From Ulota crispa (Eukaryota > Streptophyta > Bryopsida > Orthotrichales > Orthotrichaceae), in the NCBI GenBank assembly GCA_963920765.1, contig OY987250.1:1674001-1738000 (forward strand): 64,000 bases of DNA, given 5' to 3'. The position numbers and the translations under genes were made by a program. A model generated the notes under the pieces. It saw nothing but the letters and a program-made list of their open reading frames with translations. It made no database searches and was not told where the DNA came from. This document shows, in pieces, positions 13,474 through 25,848 of this stretch. The number at the start of each line of letters is the position of its first letter. Position 1 is the stretch's first letter.

Positions 13474-14435
13474 TTAACCTCTAAAGGACCAACTGTCCCC
13501 TCAGGGGACAAATGGATTTCAGGCATGTACCTATAGCTAATCTACTTTTTGTGATTTTTTGAAACTTTTCTTCATGGTGGAAAATTCAAATATCTATGTG
13601 GGCATCTAATATTTTCTTCATTACAACATTTATTGAAGAAGTTATGCATGAATTTTTGAAAAAGGGCGAGGACGAGAAGCCCAAAAAAAATTCAAGATTG
13701 CATTTAAAATAAATAAAAATCTGAAATTGGTTCTTTAGATTTTTATATATGTGGAAATCTTTGAATCATTTTATTTTGATTGATGAGATGAAAGTTATGA
13801 GAAGTTTTAGTTTGCGGGTAGGTATGGGACTCCCAAACCTCCATTCTTTTAGCCCCTTGTAAACTTTGTTACTTTACTTTTTTGAGCTCTTTGTGTGTGT
13901 TTTTTTTTTTTGACTTTTTTTTTTTCCAAGTTGTAGTAGACTAAGATTCCTTGGATTCTACCATTTGGATCAAAGTAATTTAGATTTCTCAATATTACAT
14001 AAATCCTCCAACTTTGCCTAGTGAATACGCAAATTTCATGGCCTTCCAGCATTGCAGGATTTTACAAAGTATGATTCACACCTCCAATTCATTTGAAAAT
14101 TCTCTTACATTTACCTGACTTGGTCTACTACATGGGAAAAATAAACCTCAATTTTGTGTAGAGCAATTTTTTTGATATAGGAGCCGTCAAAGGCTTGTGA
14201 AATTTTTGGGCAGCAAGGAAAAAAACTTTTTTTTTCACTTCAGATGTCAATATCACACTCCTCTACTTCTAGAATGAGCTGAAAAATTTTCCCACAAGTA
14301 CCTCCCATTGTCTAGGGCAAGATCTTTTGGTCAATTTTCAAAATTCTTGTTTTCCTACTTTTCTACTCATTCCCCCAAAAGTGGCGATTTTCAGTGATTT
14401 TCAAAGAAAAAAGGGCTTGGTCCTTTACGGGTTAA
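13474..14435 (+). mobile_element. TTAA-family element E
   Basis: TTAA at 13474-13477 and 14432-14435 flank a 954-bp element with ends CCTCTAAAGGACC and GGTCCTTTACGGG. A perfect 8-bp hairpin (TGTCCCCT, C, AGGGGACA; 13494-13510) sits inside the left end. Internal landmarks match elements C and N. Only about 200 bp separates it from element D. Confidence 0.88.
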
Positions 14436-16586
14436 ATATATCAAGAGCTTTTCTAATGTTTTGCATAGTCTAAAGTTATATGCATGATTTGCAAATACAT
14501 GAATCTATCTATATAATAGAATACATTTTACCACATGATGATGCTTTCTACCTACCACAAATTACCTACCTACCATTTTTACCTACCTGCCATGTCTATC
14601 CTTTTATGGCATGGGTAAATAAACATGCCTGAGTAAAAACTTGGTTGGATAAAAAACACAAAATATGATTTACCCATTTAGCAACACTTTTATTTTATTG
14701 TAGTATTTTTACTACATGGGTAAATAAACATGTATGGGTAAAAACTTGCATGGGTACGAAACTTGCATGGGTAAAAACTTGCATGGGTAAGAAACTTGCA
14801 TGGGTAAAAACTTACATGAGAAAAAAATGTATGGGTAAAAAAATTGTTTTCGTAAAAAAATGTGTGGGTAAATAATAAAAAAATGTGACAAATTTGTGTG
14901 GGTAAAAAACAAAAATATATAAAATAAAATGATTGGGTAATGATTATGTGGGTAAAAAAATTGTGTTGGTAGAAAATAAATAATATTTTTTTTGCGTGAA
15001 AGACTGCTACTTTCCTTTTATTGCATGCATGAATAAAAAACTCTATGGGTATTGAAAAAAATTTGTGTTGTAAGGGGATGTTTTGTAAACAATGACAAAT
15101 GTTTAGTGCATGGGTAAAATTTGAAATTGGAGTTTGTTGACAAAAAGTAAGAATTTTTAACTTGCGGAGGAAATATTTTGTGTCATTGAACTTGATCTTA
15201 TTTTGCGTCCTGTTGGACCAACAGGTGCCTATACTTGTAGTCAATACAAACCACGCAAGAACAAAATGTTGAAATGTCTAAAATATGAAAACCTGATATT
15301 AGTTGTATTTCTTCCCATTCATTGGTATCATTTTTTTCATATTTAATTTTGAAGTATTGATGCAAAGGTTTATTTTTGAATTTTGAATGTTATTTTTATC
15401 TTTGGTTGACTTTGATTTATGAAGATATGAAGTTCCCATACTAATGGACACTTGTTACTTAATTTTCCTTTTCCTTTTTCACTTAGTGATGATATCGCTA
15501 TTAAAATGTCAAATTTAGTCCACGTTACCTTTTGTTTCCTTATTTTACAAATTGAACACTTTGTCCTTATGGCTATTAATTTACTGTATGGAGATGGCAA
15601 TTGCACTTTTTCAAGTATAATTTACTCCTAGTATTATTTTAATTGAAAAGATAAAAAGATTGAATTTCTCCCTTTATGAATGTTGATAACTCCAACTAAT
15701 AAGTAAGAAAATTAAGTTGTTGCTAAAGAAAAATGCAAATTTTTTAATGCTTAGTTTGTTGCACAATCAAGTAGTCTTGATATTGTGCTCTAGAAACCAT
15801 ATTTTGTTGCCAACTTAAAACAAAGGATGTTCTTTCCTAAATTTATTTGCAAATGTTTTATAACATTATCAAGCCTTTTAAAACAAAGAATATTTCAATG
15901 CGTTGGTATTGAAAAAACTACATTGCAAATTGTTCAATAGGATCAACACTCTTGGACACATTGTATAGACTAAAATTTAGATGAAGACTATACGTGGAAT
16001 TGATCAACTTTATTAAATCAAAATATAATGTAATACTTTGAAAAAAAAAATCAACAATTGAAAAACAAAATGTTCAATCATTTTGTTGTACATTGCAAAT
16101 ATTGCTTTTAGCATTTCACTAGTTTACTTTGTTCAACCATCAACTTGATAATACAACATAGAATAGAACTGTTTGTTTATCAATTACTCTGTAGGACTTT
16201 AAGCTTGGACAAAAATTATAATCATTAGATATGATTTTGTGAAAATAATCCATGATGTTTATAGGTATCATAGACAAAAATCTTGATTTTTTATTAATAG
16301 TTAAGAACCAAGCAAACTATTGCATACATTATTAGTTAGATCTACTGTATATTCAATTCAAAGCCCAACTTGCAACTAATGCAATTTTTTCTATTTATTA
16401 TTGTAAGCCCATCCTATGTTATTGCTAAAGAAAAAGATAATGACATTTGATTTTTCATCATTTGAGATCTAAGAAAGCATGTTTCTATTTGTATAAATAC
16501 AAAGCCAGCTTGAATTAAATTCCAGGAATACTAAATGTCTGTATCCTATTTGTATGAAACAAGATCTCAACACACAAACAAGATAT
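14436..16586. other. Intergenic with CATGGGTAA minisatellite
   Basis: Between about 14600 and 15120 there is a degenerate tandem repeat of roughly 15 bp built on CATGGGTAAAAACTTG, cleanest at 14730-14830. The repeat period is a multiple of three, so it keeps a frame open on the minus strand (14690-15244). That frame is a repeat artefact, not a gene. The rest (15245-16586) is AT-rich with nothing recognised. Confidence 0.6.
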
Positions 16587-16800
16587 AAGGTAAGAGGCTC
16601 TAATTGCGTTTGTGTTTAGGAAAGTGTGACATTTGAGTTAAAGTATCTATGACTGTCATTGATGAGTTAGGTAGGCTTAGCATATTGCTAGGCCTACCTA
16701 ACTCATCAATGACAATCATAGATATTTTAACTCAAATGTCACACGTTCCTAGACGCAAACGCAATTAGAGCCATAACGCAATTAGAATCTCTTACCTTAT
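16587..16800. mobile_element. Foldback element, about 214 bp
   Basis: The arms AAGGTAAGAGGCTCTAATTG and its inverse near 16775-16800 continue inward through GTGTGACATTTGAGTTAAA, CATTGATGAGTTAGGTAGGC and their complements. They fold to a near-complete hairpin with a loop at about 16680. The right arm has a small internal duplication (GCAATTAGAG). The superfamily is not determined. Confidence 0.75.
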
Positions 16801-17235
16801 GTTCGTTTCATCACAGAAGACCTGCTTTGAATGTTGGCATCACCATTCTAACAAAGCTTGCTGTTATATGGCACGGGACATATACTTTTGAGCAGTGGCA
16901 TGAACTTCTATTTCAAACTACGTGACTTTAAATCACCAGTTAGAAGAAGTAATATATTTGGAAGTTTGAGTCATTTCACATTAACATTAAACCTTGAAAA
17001 GCCATGTGTATGAATCACGTCATTTGTAGCTTTCAGAGGAGAGAAAATGAAATGACATTGTCAATATGAACTATATGCGTGTGGTGTAAACAATAACACT
17101 GAATAGTTCCAATTCAATCGTGATCTAATGTCAGCAAGTATTTTCACTTGTACATCAGAGGAGCCCACCTCAATTTGGAAGGTGATAAGGAACATAGCAT
17201 TCCGAAGAGATCACCTAAACAGGGTACTTGATAAC

Positions 17236-20200
17236 TCATTCCGTTGATGTGAAAGCCGATTTGAATAAAGATGTTCTAATCTTCACCCCTGCTGGACCCG
17301 CAACAGCTGCACCATACCTACAGCAAGAAGGGCAAGAGCATAGGAAGATTAGCGAATTTAAGAGGAGATTATAACTGTGTCGGACAGCAATGAAAAGGTA
17401 CCAAATAAAACAAGCCATGCAGCCACTGACCACAGTTACGAGTTGCGGTAACTTACGCTACGTCCATAAGGAGACCATGGCCCATAACTCCAGGTATACT
17501 CTCTAAGTTCTCTACCACTTCAGCTGCAGCAAACATTCATATTGGTTGATGAGTAGTGTCCATGGACATTCAATCTTAAACGGAAAACTTCATAAATATC
17601 AGTACCATTTAACAATATCTACTTTCCAGAAGTGAGATGATAAGCAGACCTGCGGTTACAATAGGAGTCGTGAAAATCACATCCAACACAAAATGGCCTT
17701 CAGGAGTTACAAGAGGATTATCACCACCCAATGGACCTGCTTCTCCAGAGCTTGGTCTTCTCCACACCTGCGTAAAAATTAAAAATAAAGGTTCAAAATT
17801 AAGTGCAGGATAAACAAATGCTCAAGGCGAGGAGCAGATCCTGTCAATACTTTTGTTATGGGAAAATTTCATGGATACCCCTGAAGTTTGCAATAATTCA
17901 CAGATACCCCTGCTTTTTTCAGAAATTTCACAGATACCCTTGGACCAAATTTTCAATTGATTTTATTTTGTTGTGCATGTCCCTTTCCTTGTTCCTTGTG
18001 CGCTCGCAAAACAAGAAAGAAGTAGTGTGTGCACGAAGAAAGAAGGGAAGTGACATGCACAACAAAAAAAAACGCTTGACAATTTTGGTCCAAGGGTACC
18101 TGTGAAATTTCTGAAAAAGTAGGGGTATCTATGAAATTATTGCAAACTTCAGGGGTATCCATGAAATTTTCCCTTTTGTTATTACAGCATATCTCAGAGA
18201 TATGATTACAAAATATCTCAGAATTAAACACTAGACCAGAATCACATGAAATTCGTGTAAAGAATTGTTAGGACCGGGCATATTAAAGGTTTTGATCTCT
18301 GAATCTGAAAACTAGCATTACTATACCTCAGCATCGCCCAGAAACATGTCATCGATTTCCTCTGCCACGTCAAGCCAGTTCTCCTGCAAATACATGCAGA
18401 CGAATGCCAAGTTTTCAAGTTCAATACGCCGAGAATTCCCACGATAACTGTTTCAGTTAAACTAATTGCTGCACTGACCTTCAATTTAATTGAAATATCG
18501 CAAACAAGTTCCTTCCCTCAGTGAATCAATCCAGAAACTTTCAAGGTTGCAGACAAAGAAGCTACATAGCAAAACAGACGCACCTGTTGAATAAGAACAG
18601 GCACTGCACCATCCAACTTGCCAACGAACTGTTTATCTTCAATAATGAAAACCATTTGTTTAGCTGCCTTCATTATAGCCTGCCATAACGAAATGCCCAA
18701 AATCCACATTACAATCTCCAAACGAAAACCTTGCCAAAGAACTTCCAATTTCCAGCTAAACAGAAGTACTCCTTAGGCAGACAGTATTAGTTTTCTCGCA
18801 TAGGGCACGCACATGGCCCTCCAAGGGGGAAGAAGGAAGGATCAGAAGTGAGGCCAGCACACCTTACTTTCTCCTTTAAAATGGATTGACGGCCTTCGAC
18901 TCCCTTACGCCCGATGATTGAAAAGAGAGTGCCTTCTTGTACCAAGTCTGCATCATCAAACACGATATCCAGCTGGCGAAAGAGGCCATACCCCTATGTT
19001 AGTTTACCGCGCTCAAGGAGCATCTGCATCATTACTTGTTCAACACAGAAAGTACCATTGCTGGAGGAAGATTCAGTGAGTTGTTAACTGAACGTATAAG
19101 ATACCTGTGGTTTTTCTTCGAATGTAGTGAGAGGCACACCTGCCTGAGCTGCTGCTGCAGCACTTGCACTCGACCTAAGAATTGAACACAATCAGTAAGC
19201 TACTCACAAGAGCATTCACTTGCTCAACAAGAATGACTGTGCAAATTTCGAGCACAAAAGTAAAGATCATTATACTCACATTGGCACACAAATAATGTCT
19301 CGAAGTGAACCACCTCTGAGCTTATCAGCAATATAGGCAATGGCCATGCCAGAAGCGTGCCCTGTTCCAAGGCCAACAGCCATTCCATTCTTCACAAAGT
19401 AGTCCACCTGTACGTGTCATGAACTCATTGGATGAGAGCAAATATTGCGACGTGACACGATCCCTTTGAATAGATACAGCTCTCACTAAGCGGCACAAAA
19501 ACATGGACAACGTTTATGAGTAAGCATACTCTGCAGTCTGTGACACAAGAGTATTGTCAGAACTACAAGAATTGAGGACAATAACTGATCGGTAATTCCT
19601 TACTTCACGTTGTCCGAACTAAGACACCAGCAACCACGCACCTAAAATAAGGGAATGACTAGGGAGACACCCCCTAGTTGCTAGGGAGACACCCCTATAG
19701 CCCAACATATTAAATTTGAGATTATTATTATGTTGAAACATGAAATAAAATCAAAACAATATTTTAGCGCAAATTTGCATATGCAAGCATTGCAAACATA
19801 CAACAAATATGTTTCATTTGTGACATGGTCAAGAGTTAAACTAGTTGTTCACTTCATTTGTAAGTTTAACTCTTGATCATGTCACAAATGAGACATATTC
19901 GTTGTATGTTTGCAACGCTTACAGATGCAGATGTGCACTAAAATGTTTTTTAATTTTATTCAACGTAATAATAATCTCAAATTTAATAGGTTGGGCTATA
20001 GGGGTGTCTCCCTAGCAACTGGGGGTGTCTCCCTAGTCCTTCTCTAAAATAAATGCGCTCAGAGCTATCAACGATGTAATTTATGAAATATTCAAAACTT
20101 GTACCTCCTGTGTCTATCATGAGAAGTTGTTCAAAAAGCCGTAAACCTTGTAAGTAATAATACTAAACAAATTTTATAAAGACATAACAAATACATCCAA

Positions 20201-21975
20201 TTTGTTTAAATTCTAAAGAAATCTCACAATCAAAATTAGAACTCCCAAAGTATGAACTCTACAGAGACATTCAGCAATTTGAAGCGTATCAGAAATGCAA
20301 TTACCGATTGAAAAACCTTGCCTCACACGAATCTCGAATTATATCATGTAAGCTTAATACATTCTAAAACAGGCAAATATAACAAAAGAAACATCGGAAT
20401 TTCCAATGCAATTCGAGAAAAGAAGCTCAAGCTACTACATTGTAACTTAAAACATACTACCCGGCCATTTCTTGACAAACGCATTAGAAAACAAGCAAAA
20501 ACTATGCACCGTTCGCCTTGCAGCAACTCACACATATACAAATACACCTGGATTTCTTTTCAGTTCAAATCAAATTCAAAAATTGAAGTCAGGATGTCTA
20601 GCCCTTAAAGGACTGATCCTGAACCCGTGGCTTAGATTGAGGAAAGTGCACTGTTCATGGGCAACGAACAGCCTATGGCATGTGTCCAAGAGAGGTAATA
20701 TTCTCCTCAAAAAAAGGAAAAGTCAATAGTGTATTGTGCCCTCACAAAAAGGGCAGCAAGGACCTTGTACATCTCTTTACAAATTGGTGTTTAAAAAAAT
20801 ATGGAGACATTGAAAGTAGCTATTTTTGACATTCATTGATGTGGCACATCTCTCTGATCACTTTCAAGAAAAAATTTGAAAAAAAATCTTTTTCCACCCT
20901 TGGGGTGTGTTTTTGGCATTGAAAGGACGATTTTTGTCCTCTTGGACGGGTAGGGGCTAGAGTAAGGATCCTACAGAGACATTTCAGAAATCACATATGC
21001 ATCAGAGATGCAATCATCTATTAAACAATCCTAGCCTAACACGGCCTTAAATTATATAACATAAACTTAGTTCACAATGCAACTGGCAAATCAAAAGAAA
21101 CATTCAAAATCTTAATTCCATAATCTTAAAGGAAGAAGAGCTCACACTATTGCATTGCAATTGAAAACTACTTTCCAGCCATTTCACATACATATTAGAA
21201 ACAAGAAAAAACTATGCACCGTTCGCCTCGCAGCAACTCACAAATATACAAATACACCTGGATTTCTTTTCAGTTCAAAAATAATTCAAAATCGAAATCA
21301 TGATTTCTAGAGTGAGGATCCTACAGAGACATTCAGTATCACATACGCATCAGAGACGCTATCATCTATTAAACAATCCTAGCTTAACACGGGCCATAAA
21401 TTATATCGCATAAACTTAATTCACAATGCAAACTGGCAAATCAAAAGAAACATTCGAAATCCAAATTAAATGCCGTAATCTTAAAGGAAGAAGAGTTCAC
21501 ATTATTGCATTGCAATTGAAAACTGCTTTCCAGCCATTTCACAATGCAACTAGTAAATCAAAAGAAACATTCAAAATCTTAATGCGATAATCTTAAAGAA
21601 AGAAGAGCTCACAATATTGCATTGCAATTGAAAATTGCTTTCCAGCCATTTCACATACATATACTAGAAACAATAAAAGCCACGCACCGTTTGTCTAGCA
21701 GCATCTTGTAAATAATTCTGAGCAGATTGGACCTCTAATGCACTCCCGTTTATCCTGGTGCAAAATGCCACCTGTTGCTTGCAAATGAGTTCCTTCCCTT
21801 TGAAGAACGACGAAGCTCTTAAGAAAATGCTCCTACCCGGGGATGGCTGATATTTCGTAGGTCTACCGGAGGAAGAAGCGAGGCAGGATGGAGTGGTGTC
21901 GAGCTCCTTGAGACGCTGCGGGGCAGCGGTGACGATGGATGAGAGGGCGAGAGGGGAGAATCGTGTGACCGCCAT
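17236..21975 (-). CDS. RPI4: Ribose-5-phosphate isomerase 4-like, predicted plastid (9 exons)
   Basis: Exons in transcript order: 21688-21975, 19280-19407, 19105-19174, 18868-18972, 18584-18679, 18327-18383, 17650-17767, 17457-17523, 17236-17317. They splice in frame to 336 aa, with GT-AG at every junction. Motifs: VDYFVKNGMAVGLGTGHASG near residue 97 (phosphate-binding loop), then SSASAAAAAQAGVPL, FDDADLVQEGTL (counterpart of the RpiA DGADE box), GRKGVEGRQSILKEK (the REK-like Lys-Glu) and GEAGPLGGDNPLVTPEGH. This order matches ribose-5-phosphate isomerase A. The non-canonical GHASG and DDAD boxes point to the plant 'isomerase 4' clade, whose activity is less certain. The family interconverts ribose-5-P and ribulose-5-P. 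The first ~70 residues are Ser/Arg-rich, like a transit peptide; the start ATG is the one giving MAVTRFSPLALSS. Intron 1 (2.28 kb) and intron 6 carry foldback MITEs. Confidence 0.85.
17860..18173. mobile_element. Foldback MITE, GGGAAAATTTC family (copy 2)
   Basis: A 314-bp element with terminal inverted repeats beginning GGGAAAATTTCATGGATACC. It is flanked by a perfect 9-bp duplication TTTTGTTAT (17851-17859 and 18174-18182), supporting a Mutator-like origin. It lies in intron 6 of the isomerase gene. The centre is a second palindrome (AAGAAGGGAAGTGACATGCA and its inverse). Confidence 0.93.
19651..20043. mobile_element. Foldback MITE, GACTAGGGAGACACC family (copy 1)
   Basis: A 393-bp element with inverted ends containing GACTAGGGAGACACCCC. 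It is flanked by a perfect 9-bp duplication CTAAAATAA (19642-19650 and 20044-20052). Long internal arms run through AAATTTGAGATTATTATTA and GTTTAACTCTTGATCATGTC. The CTAGGGAGACACC unit occurs twice at each end. It lies in intron 1 of the isomerase gene. The 9-bp duplication suggests a Mutator-like family distinct from GGGAAAATTTC. Confidence 0.92.
20255..21687. repeat. Segmental duplications in isomerase intron 1, including exon-1 edge
   Basis: A block beginning CTACAGAGACATTCAG and ending in CCAGCCATTTC then CGCAGCAACTCAC recurs at about 20255-20600, 20960-21300 and 21310-21540, with a fourth partial block to 21687. The end of the block (TAGAAACAAGAAAAAACTATG, then CACCGTTCG) is homologous to the real exon-1/intron-1 boundary at 21660-21720. 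The intron therefore carries decayed copies of the 3' edge of exon 1 with its splice donor. Confidence 0.75.
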
Positions 21976-22187
21976 AGCCAGGCTTTGGGCTGCGAGAGAA
22001 AAGAGCCTCTCGACGCAGATTAGAAAGAAGGCAGATAACAAACGCCAGAGGACGTCGGGAGACGTCGGGAAACGCTAGGAAACGCTAGGAAACGCTAAAA
22101 AACGCCGAGAAACGATAAACAAACGGCGAGGCCACATGGGCCAGGGAATTCTCCACGCTGGCATGCCATTTCACCTGTTTACTATGA

Positions 22188-22934
22188 TTAACCCCTCAAG
22201 GCCCAGGCAGCATAATTTGAGATGTTTGGTGATTTTGGGCAGGTCACAACAGATGGGTTTTGCATTTTATTTTATTTTTAATTTTCACACATGAAGTACC
22301 TAAGGAGTAGGTTTAAGGCCCAACAATTTTCATAGCTTTTGACTACATGGTTCAAAAGCTATTGCATGATTTGTTGTTTTCTTTGCTTGTCAGGATAGCT
22401 TGGGCAGTTCAAAAACTTCTTTAAAAATTACTTTTCAAGTTTGTTTGTTTTTTTTTTAAAATTGGTTCTTTAGACCTACATATAGGTGGGAAGCTTTGAA
22501 TCATTCAATTTTCATTAATGAGATGAAAGTTATGAGAAGTTTTAGTTTGCGGGTAGGTTGACTCCACACCTACTTGCAAACTAAAACTTCTCATAACTTT
22601 CATCTCATTAATGAAAATTGAATGATTCAAAGCTTCCCACCTATATGTAGGTCTAAAGAACCAATTTAAAAAAAAACAAACATACTTGAAAAGTAATTTT
22701 TAAAGAAGTTTTTGAGCTGCCCAGGCTGTCTTGACGAGCAAAGAAAACAACAAATCATGCAATAGCTTTTGAACCATGTAGTCAAAAGTTATGAAAATTG
22801 TTGGGCCTTAAAGCTACTCCTTGGGTACTTCATGTGAGAAAATAGAATAAAAAACAAATGCAAAACCCATTTGTTGTGACCTACCCAAATCACCAAACAA
22901 CTCAAAATACGTTGCTTGGGCCTTGAGGGGTTAA
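22188..22934. mobile_element. TTAA-family element F, near-perfect long hairpin
   Basis: TTAA at 22188-22191 and 22931-22934 flank 739 bp whose ends are CCCCTCAAGGCCC and the exact inverse. The two arms, each about 365 bp, are almost perfectly complementary and meet at about 22555-22570. The arm is homologous to the half of the ordinary family member that contains AGATGAAAGTTATGAGAAG. It is thus an inverted duplication of one half-element. Confidence 0.93.
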
Positions 22935-23246
22935 GGTAGGAACACCCATAAGCAACGCTATTCCCATAACCGTTAGCATTGAAATCTTGGAAAATCTTTG
23001 GAAGTAAATACATGTACTGGCAAGGATGTACAATTTGTGAATACAAAATTTTGATAGTGGTTATGGGTACAATGGCAGTTTGCTCTTTAAAAATCCACAA
23101 CTTATTCTCACAATATCCAAATAATACATTCAAAATTGCAAACTTGTTATTTTTTTGTTCCTAATAGGATCCTATAATTTGCTAGCTGTTTATTTATACT
23201 CATAATGTTCGAAACCCTTAGATTGATGCTTACAGGTGCTCCTACC
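22935..23246. mobile_element. Foldback element, GTAGGAGCACCCATA family (copy 1)
   Basis: The left end GGTAGGAACACCCATAAGCA and the right end TGCTTACAGGTGCTCCTACC are inverted. Element F's TTAA abuts it directly. A related copy is at 40326-40724. Superfamily unknown. Confidence 0.65.
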
Positions 23247-23296
23247 TTACGTGGCTTCTTCCTTGGAATGGGAATTGAGGAATTCTAAGGTAAACA

Positions 23297-23443
23297 TCCC
23301 TATACCCAACTGTGTCGCAATTCTGACCCTTATGTATTCACAGTGTATACTTCAATTCTGAAATGTACACCTTGGGTACAAAAAGTTGGAATTGGGGATG
23401 CCCTATTAAAGGGTCAGGTATAGGAATGTTTACCTTATTTTTG
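23297..23443. mobile_element. Small foldback element, TAAACATCCCTATACC
   Basis: AAGGTAAACATCCCTATACC on the left pairs with GGTATAGGAATGTTTACCTT on the right. The interior repeats AATTCTGA-type words. About 147 bp, non-coding. Confidence 0.6.
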
Positions 23444-23448
23444 ATTTA

Positions 23449-23865
23449 ATAGGGGTAGTCATGGCTTCTCAGAGAATGAAAAGAGAAGGGAGATTGAGAA
23501 GTTCTGGAGAGAAAAGAGGAGCCAATAGGAGCTCATTCTTCATGAAGATGGTGTGACACTCTATTTGTTTGGTTTGGAGAATGAGAATGAGGAATGATTA
23601 CCTGTTTTTTAGAAAATATAGTAATTGTGAACATATATCACACAATCGTTAATAAAAACAAGCATTGTGGGTTGTGGGAGATAAAAATTCCCCTGCAAAA
23701 CGTCCATTCTTTACCTCTGGAGGAGAAGAATGGGGCGGTGAGAAGTTTTGCATGCTAACCAAAATGGAAGTTCTGGCAACCAACAACAAAACGGCAAGTT
23801 TGCATTCTCATTCACCACATCCACCCAAGAAAGTTTTGTGACTACCCCTAATGTAATTAGATACC
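23449..23865. mobile_element. Foldback element, AGGGGTAGTCA family (copy 1)
   Basis: The ends are AGGGGTAGTCATGG and the inverse TGTGACTACCCCT. Between them are GA-rich words (GAGAATGAAAAGAGAAG) matching a second, larger copy at 43937-44470. Non-coding. Confidence 0.55.
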
Positions 23866-24138
23866 TAAAATTGACATTATAAGCATATGAGATAAGCATT
23901 TTGACCATGGTTTCATTTCTTAAACTGTTGTAGTTTTTACTAGGTATTTTTGGCAATTCAAAGAGGATATCAAATTTTATTAACATGTATGTTTTATATT
24001 GTAAGAATAAATTGAGAATCTTCAAAGTGTCAATTATAGATGTAGTTAATATGGGCCTTAAGCTCTCATGTTCAAAAATGTGTGTTTAGCCAAAAATCAA
24101 AAGAATTTTTTTTCAATAAAGCCAAGCTTGCGCCACTA

Positions 24139-24355
24139 AGGTAGGTCCATCCAATGGCGTGGGTGTACCCAATGCCATTGAAATGTCAAGCATGCAGTCA
24201 TTTTTGACAGAAGATGTCAACCATATAAAGATGGCTTACCTTCCGAGTTTTAGAAGGTAAGCCATCTTTATATGGCTGACATCTTCTATCAAAAATGACC
24301 GCATGCTTGACATTTCAGTGGCATTGGGTACATCCACGCCATTGGGTGTACCTAC
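24139..24355. mobile_element. Foldback element, about 217 bp
   Basis: The left arm AGGTAGGTCCATCCAATGGC, then AATGCCATTGAAATGTCAAGC, then CATATAAAGATGGCTTACCTT is complemented by the right arm ending in GGTGTACCTACCTT. The loop is near 24245. Superfamily unknown. Confidence 0.75.
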
Positions 24356-25265
24356 CTTGTACTTCTATATTACTAAGTGGGAAGATTTCAATTCCACATT
24401 GATTTCTAGAATTTTCTAGAACCTTCAAGTGTAAGTTGAAGCAATAAAGGACACCCTAGATTTAAAAAACATAAAGTTCCCTCCAATCATGTCCTTTTTC
24501 AAAACTTTTAGAACTTTTTGTTGAAAGTCAAAACAATAAAGGATGCCCCAAATATAAAACACCAAATGCCCTCTAACCATGTGTTAGAAAACCAATAAAA
24601 CACAAAGCGCCCATAGCAAAGTATTAAAAGAGTAAAATTGTGGTGAAGGCAATTACAACTTTGGATTCAAAAAAGGACTAAAATGACTGCATCAAGGTTA
24701 GATTTTGAACCATTTCAAGGAAAAAAGATGAAAACCCCATTGGTAGTGAGCTGCCCAAAATTGCTATATTGCCAAAAGTGGGTGTTCAGGGCTATAGGAT
24801 TTAATACACAATACTAGAATGTAATTATTGCAACTAGTTTGAGATGATTTGTTTAAATACAATAAACATTTTAGTACGTCTGATACCAATAAAATCATAA
24901 AGATGTGGATTTATTCAAGTTAAAAAACTCTACAGATTATAAGAAATAATGTAAGAGCCGAATCAAATGTACCAAATATTTTATATCAAATGTCAACATT
25001 TGTTGCAAATAAGTAAGAAAATCTAAAACATACAAAAAATCTTATATAATCATTGATCAAGATTTGTACAAAATAAATGAAGTTCAACAAAGGAAGAAAC
25101 TTAAAGTTGCTACCGGAACAAGTACTCTTAAGTTGTAAATATTTTCTTTCAAAAAAAGCATTAACTATTCTAATATACTTGTCAAAACAATTGTTTAAAA
25201 CAAATTACTCTACAATTTGCAGTATGCTGTTATTTTTATCAAAAGATATAGTAAAATAAAACATA
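24356..25265. other. Intergenic, no gene recognised
   Basis: AT-rich. 24420-24790 contains imperfect direct repeats (AAAGGACACCCTAGAT and AAAGGATGCCCCAAAT). A degenerate TTAA-family right end (GGGCTATAGGATTTAA) lies near 24790. No coding sequence supported. Confidence 0.4.
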
Positions 25266-25790
25266 TTAACCCCTAAAGGACCATTGTCCCTTCGGGGGAC
25301 AAATGGGATTTTGAGCATGTACCTATGGCTAAACTACTTGTGCGATTTTATGAAAATTTTATGGAAGATGGGGAATTCAAAGATCTACACAAACATCTAA
25401 TTTTTTCTTCATTTTGACATTCGACGAAGAAGTTATGCAAGAAATTATGAAAACTTGGGGAAGACTGCCCATTTGGGTAATCCAAAAAACTACTTAAAAC
25501 TTCTTTTTCTTTTTAAATAAAATTTTGAAACTAGTTCTCTAGATTTTTTAAGGCTTGGGAAGCTTTGAATCATTCAATTTCAATCAATGGGATGAAAGTT
25601 ATGAGGAGTTTTTGTTTGCAAGTAGTTATGGATTCTCTACTCTAAAATAAAATTTGAGGTCCTTTATTTAACTCGATTCTCAATATTAAGGAAAAAGACC
25701 AAACCCAAGGAAGTAGATTGTTCATCACAACACTATAAATGTTGAGGTTTGCATTATTCACTTCAATATTTAAATTCTTAGTGTTTTGAC
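25266..25790 (+). mobile_element. TTAA-family element G (3' truncated)
   Basis: TTAA (25266-25269) then CCCCTAAAGGACC at 25270, with the subterminal hairpin TGTCCC/GGGACA at 25285-25301. Internal landmarks match elements C and N up to the ATTCTTAGTGTTTTGAC region, after which no right end is found. The next sequence belongs to a different foldback element at 25849. Confidence 0.8.
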
Positions 25791-25848
25791 CACGGTGGAG
25801 CCACATGGACATCAAACCAGAAGTCGGAAGAATGTGGACTAATACGAT

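Noticed and set aside
14690-15244. 184-codon minus-strand open frame rich in FYPCKFLTHASFYPC-like repeats
   Set aside because: It is the translation of the CATGGGTAAAAACTTG minisatellite, whose period is a multiple of three. No splice context, start context or domain.
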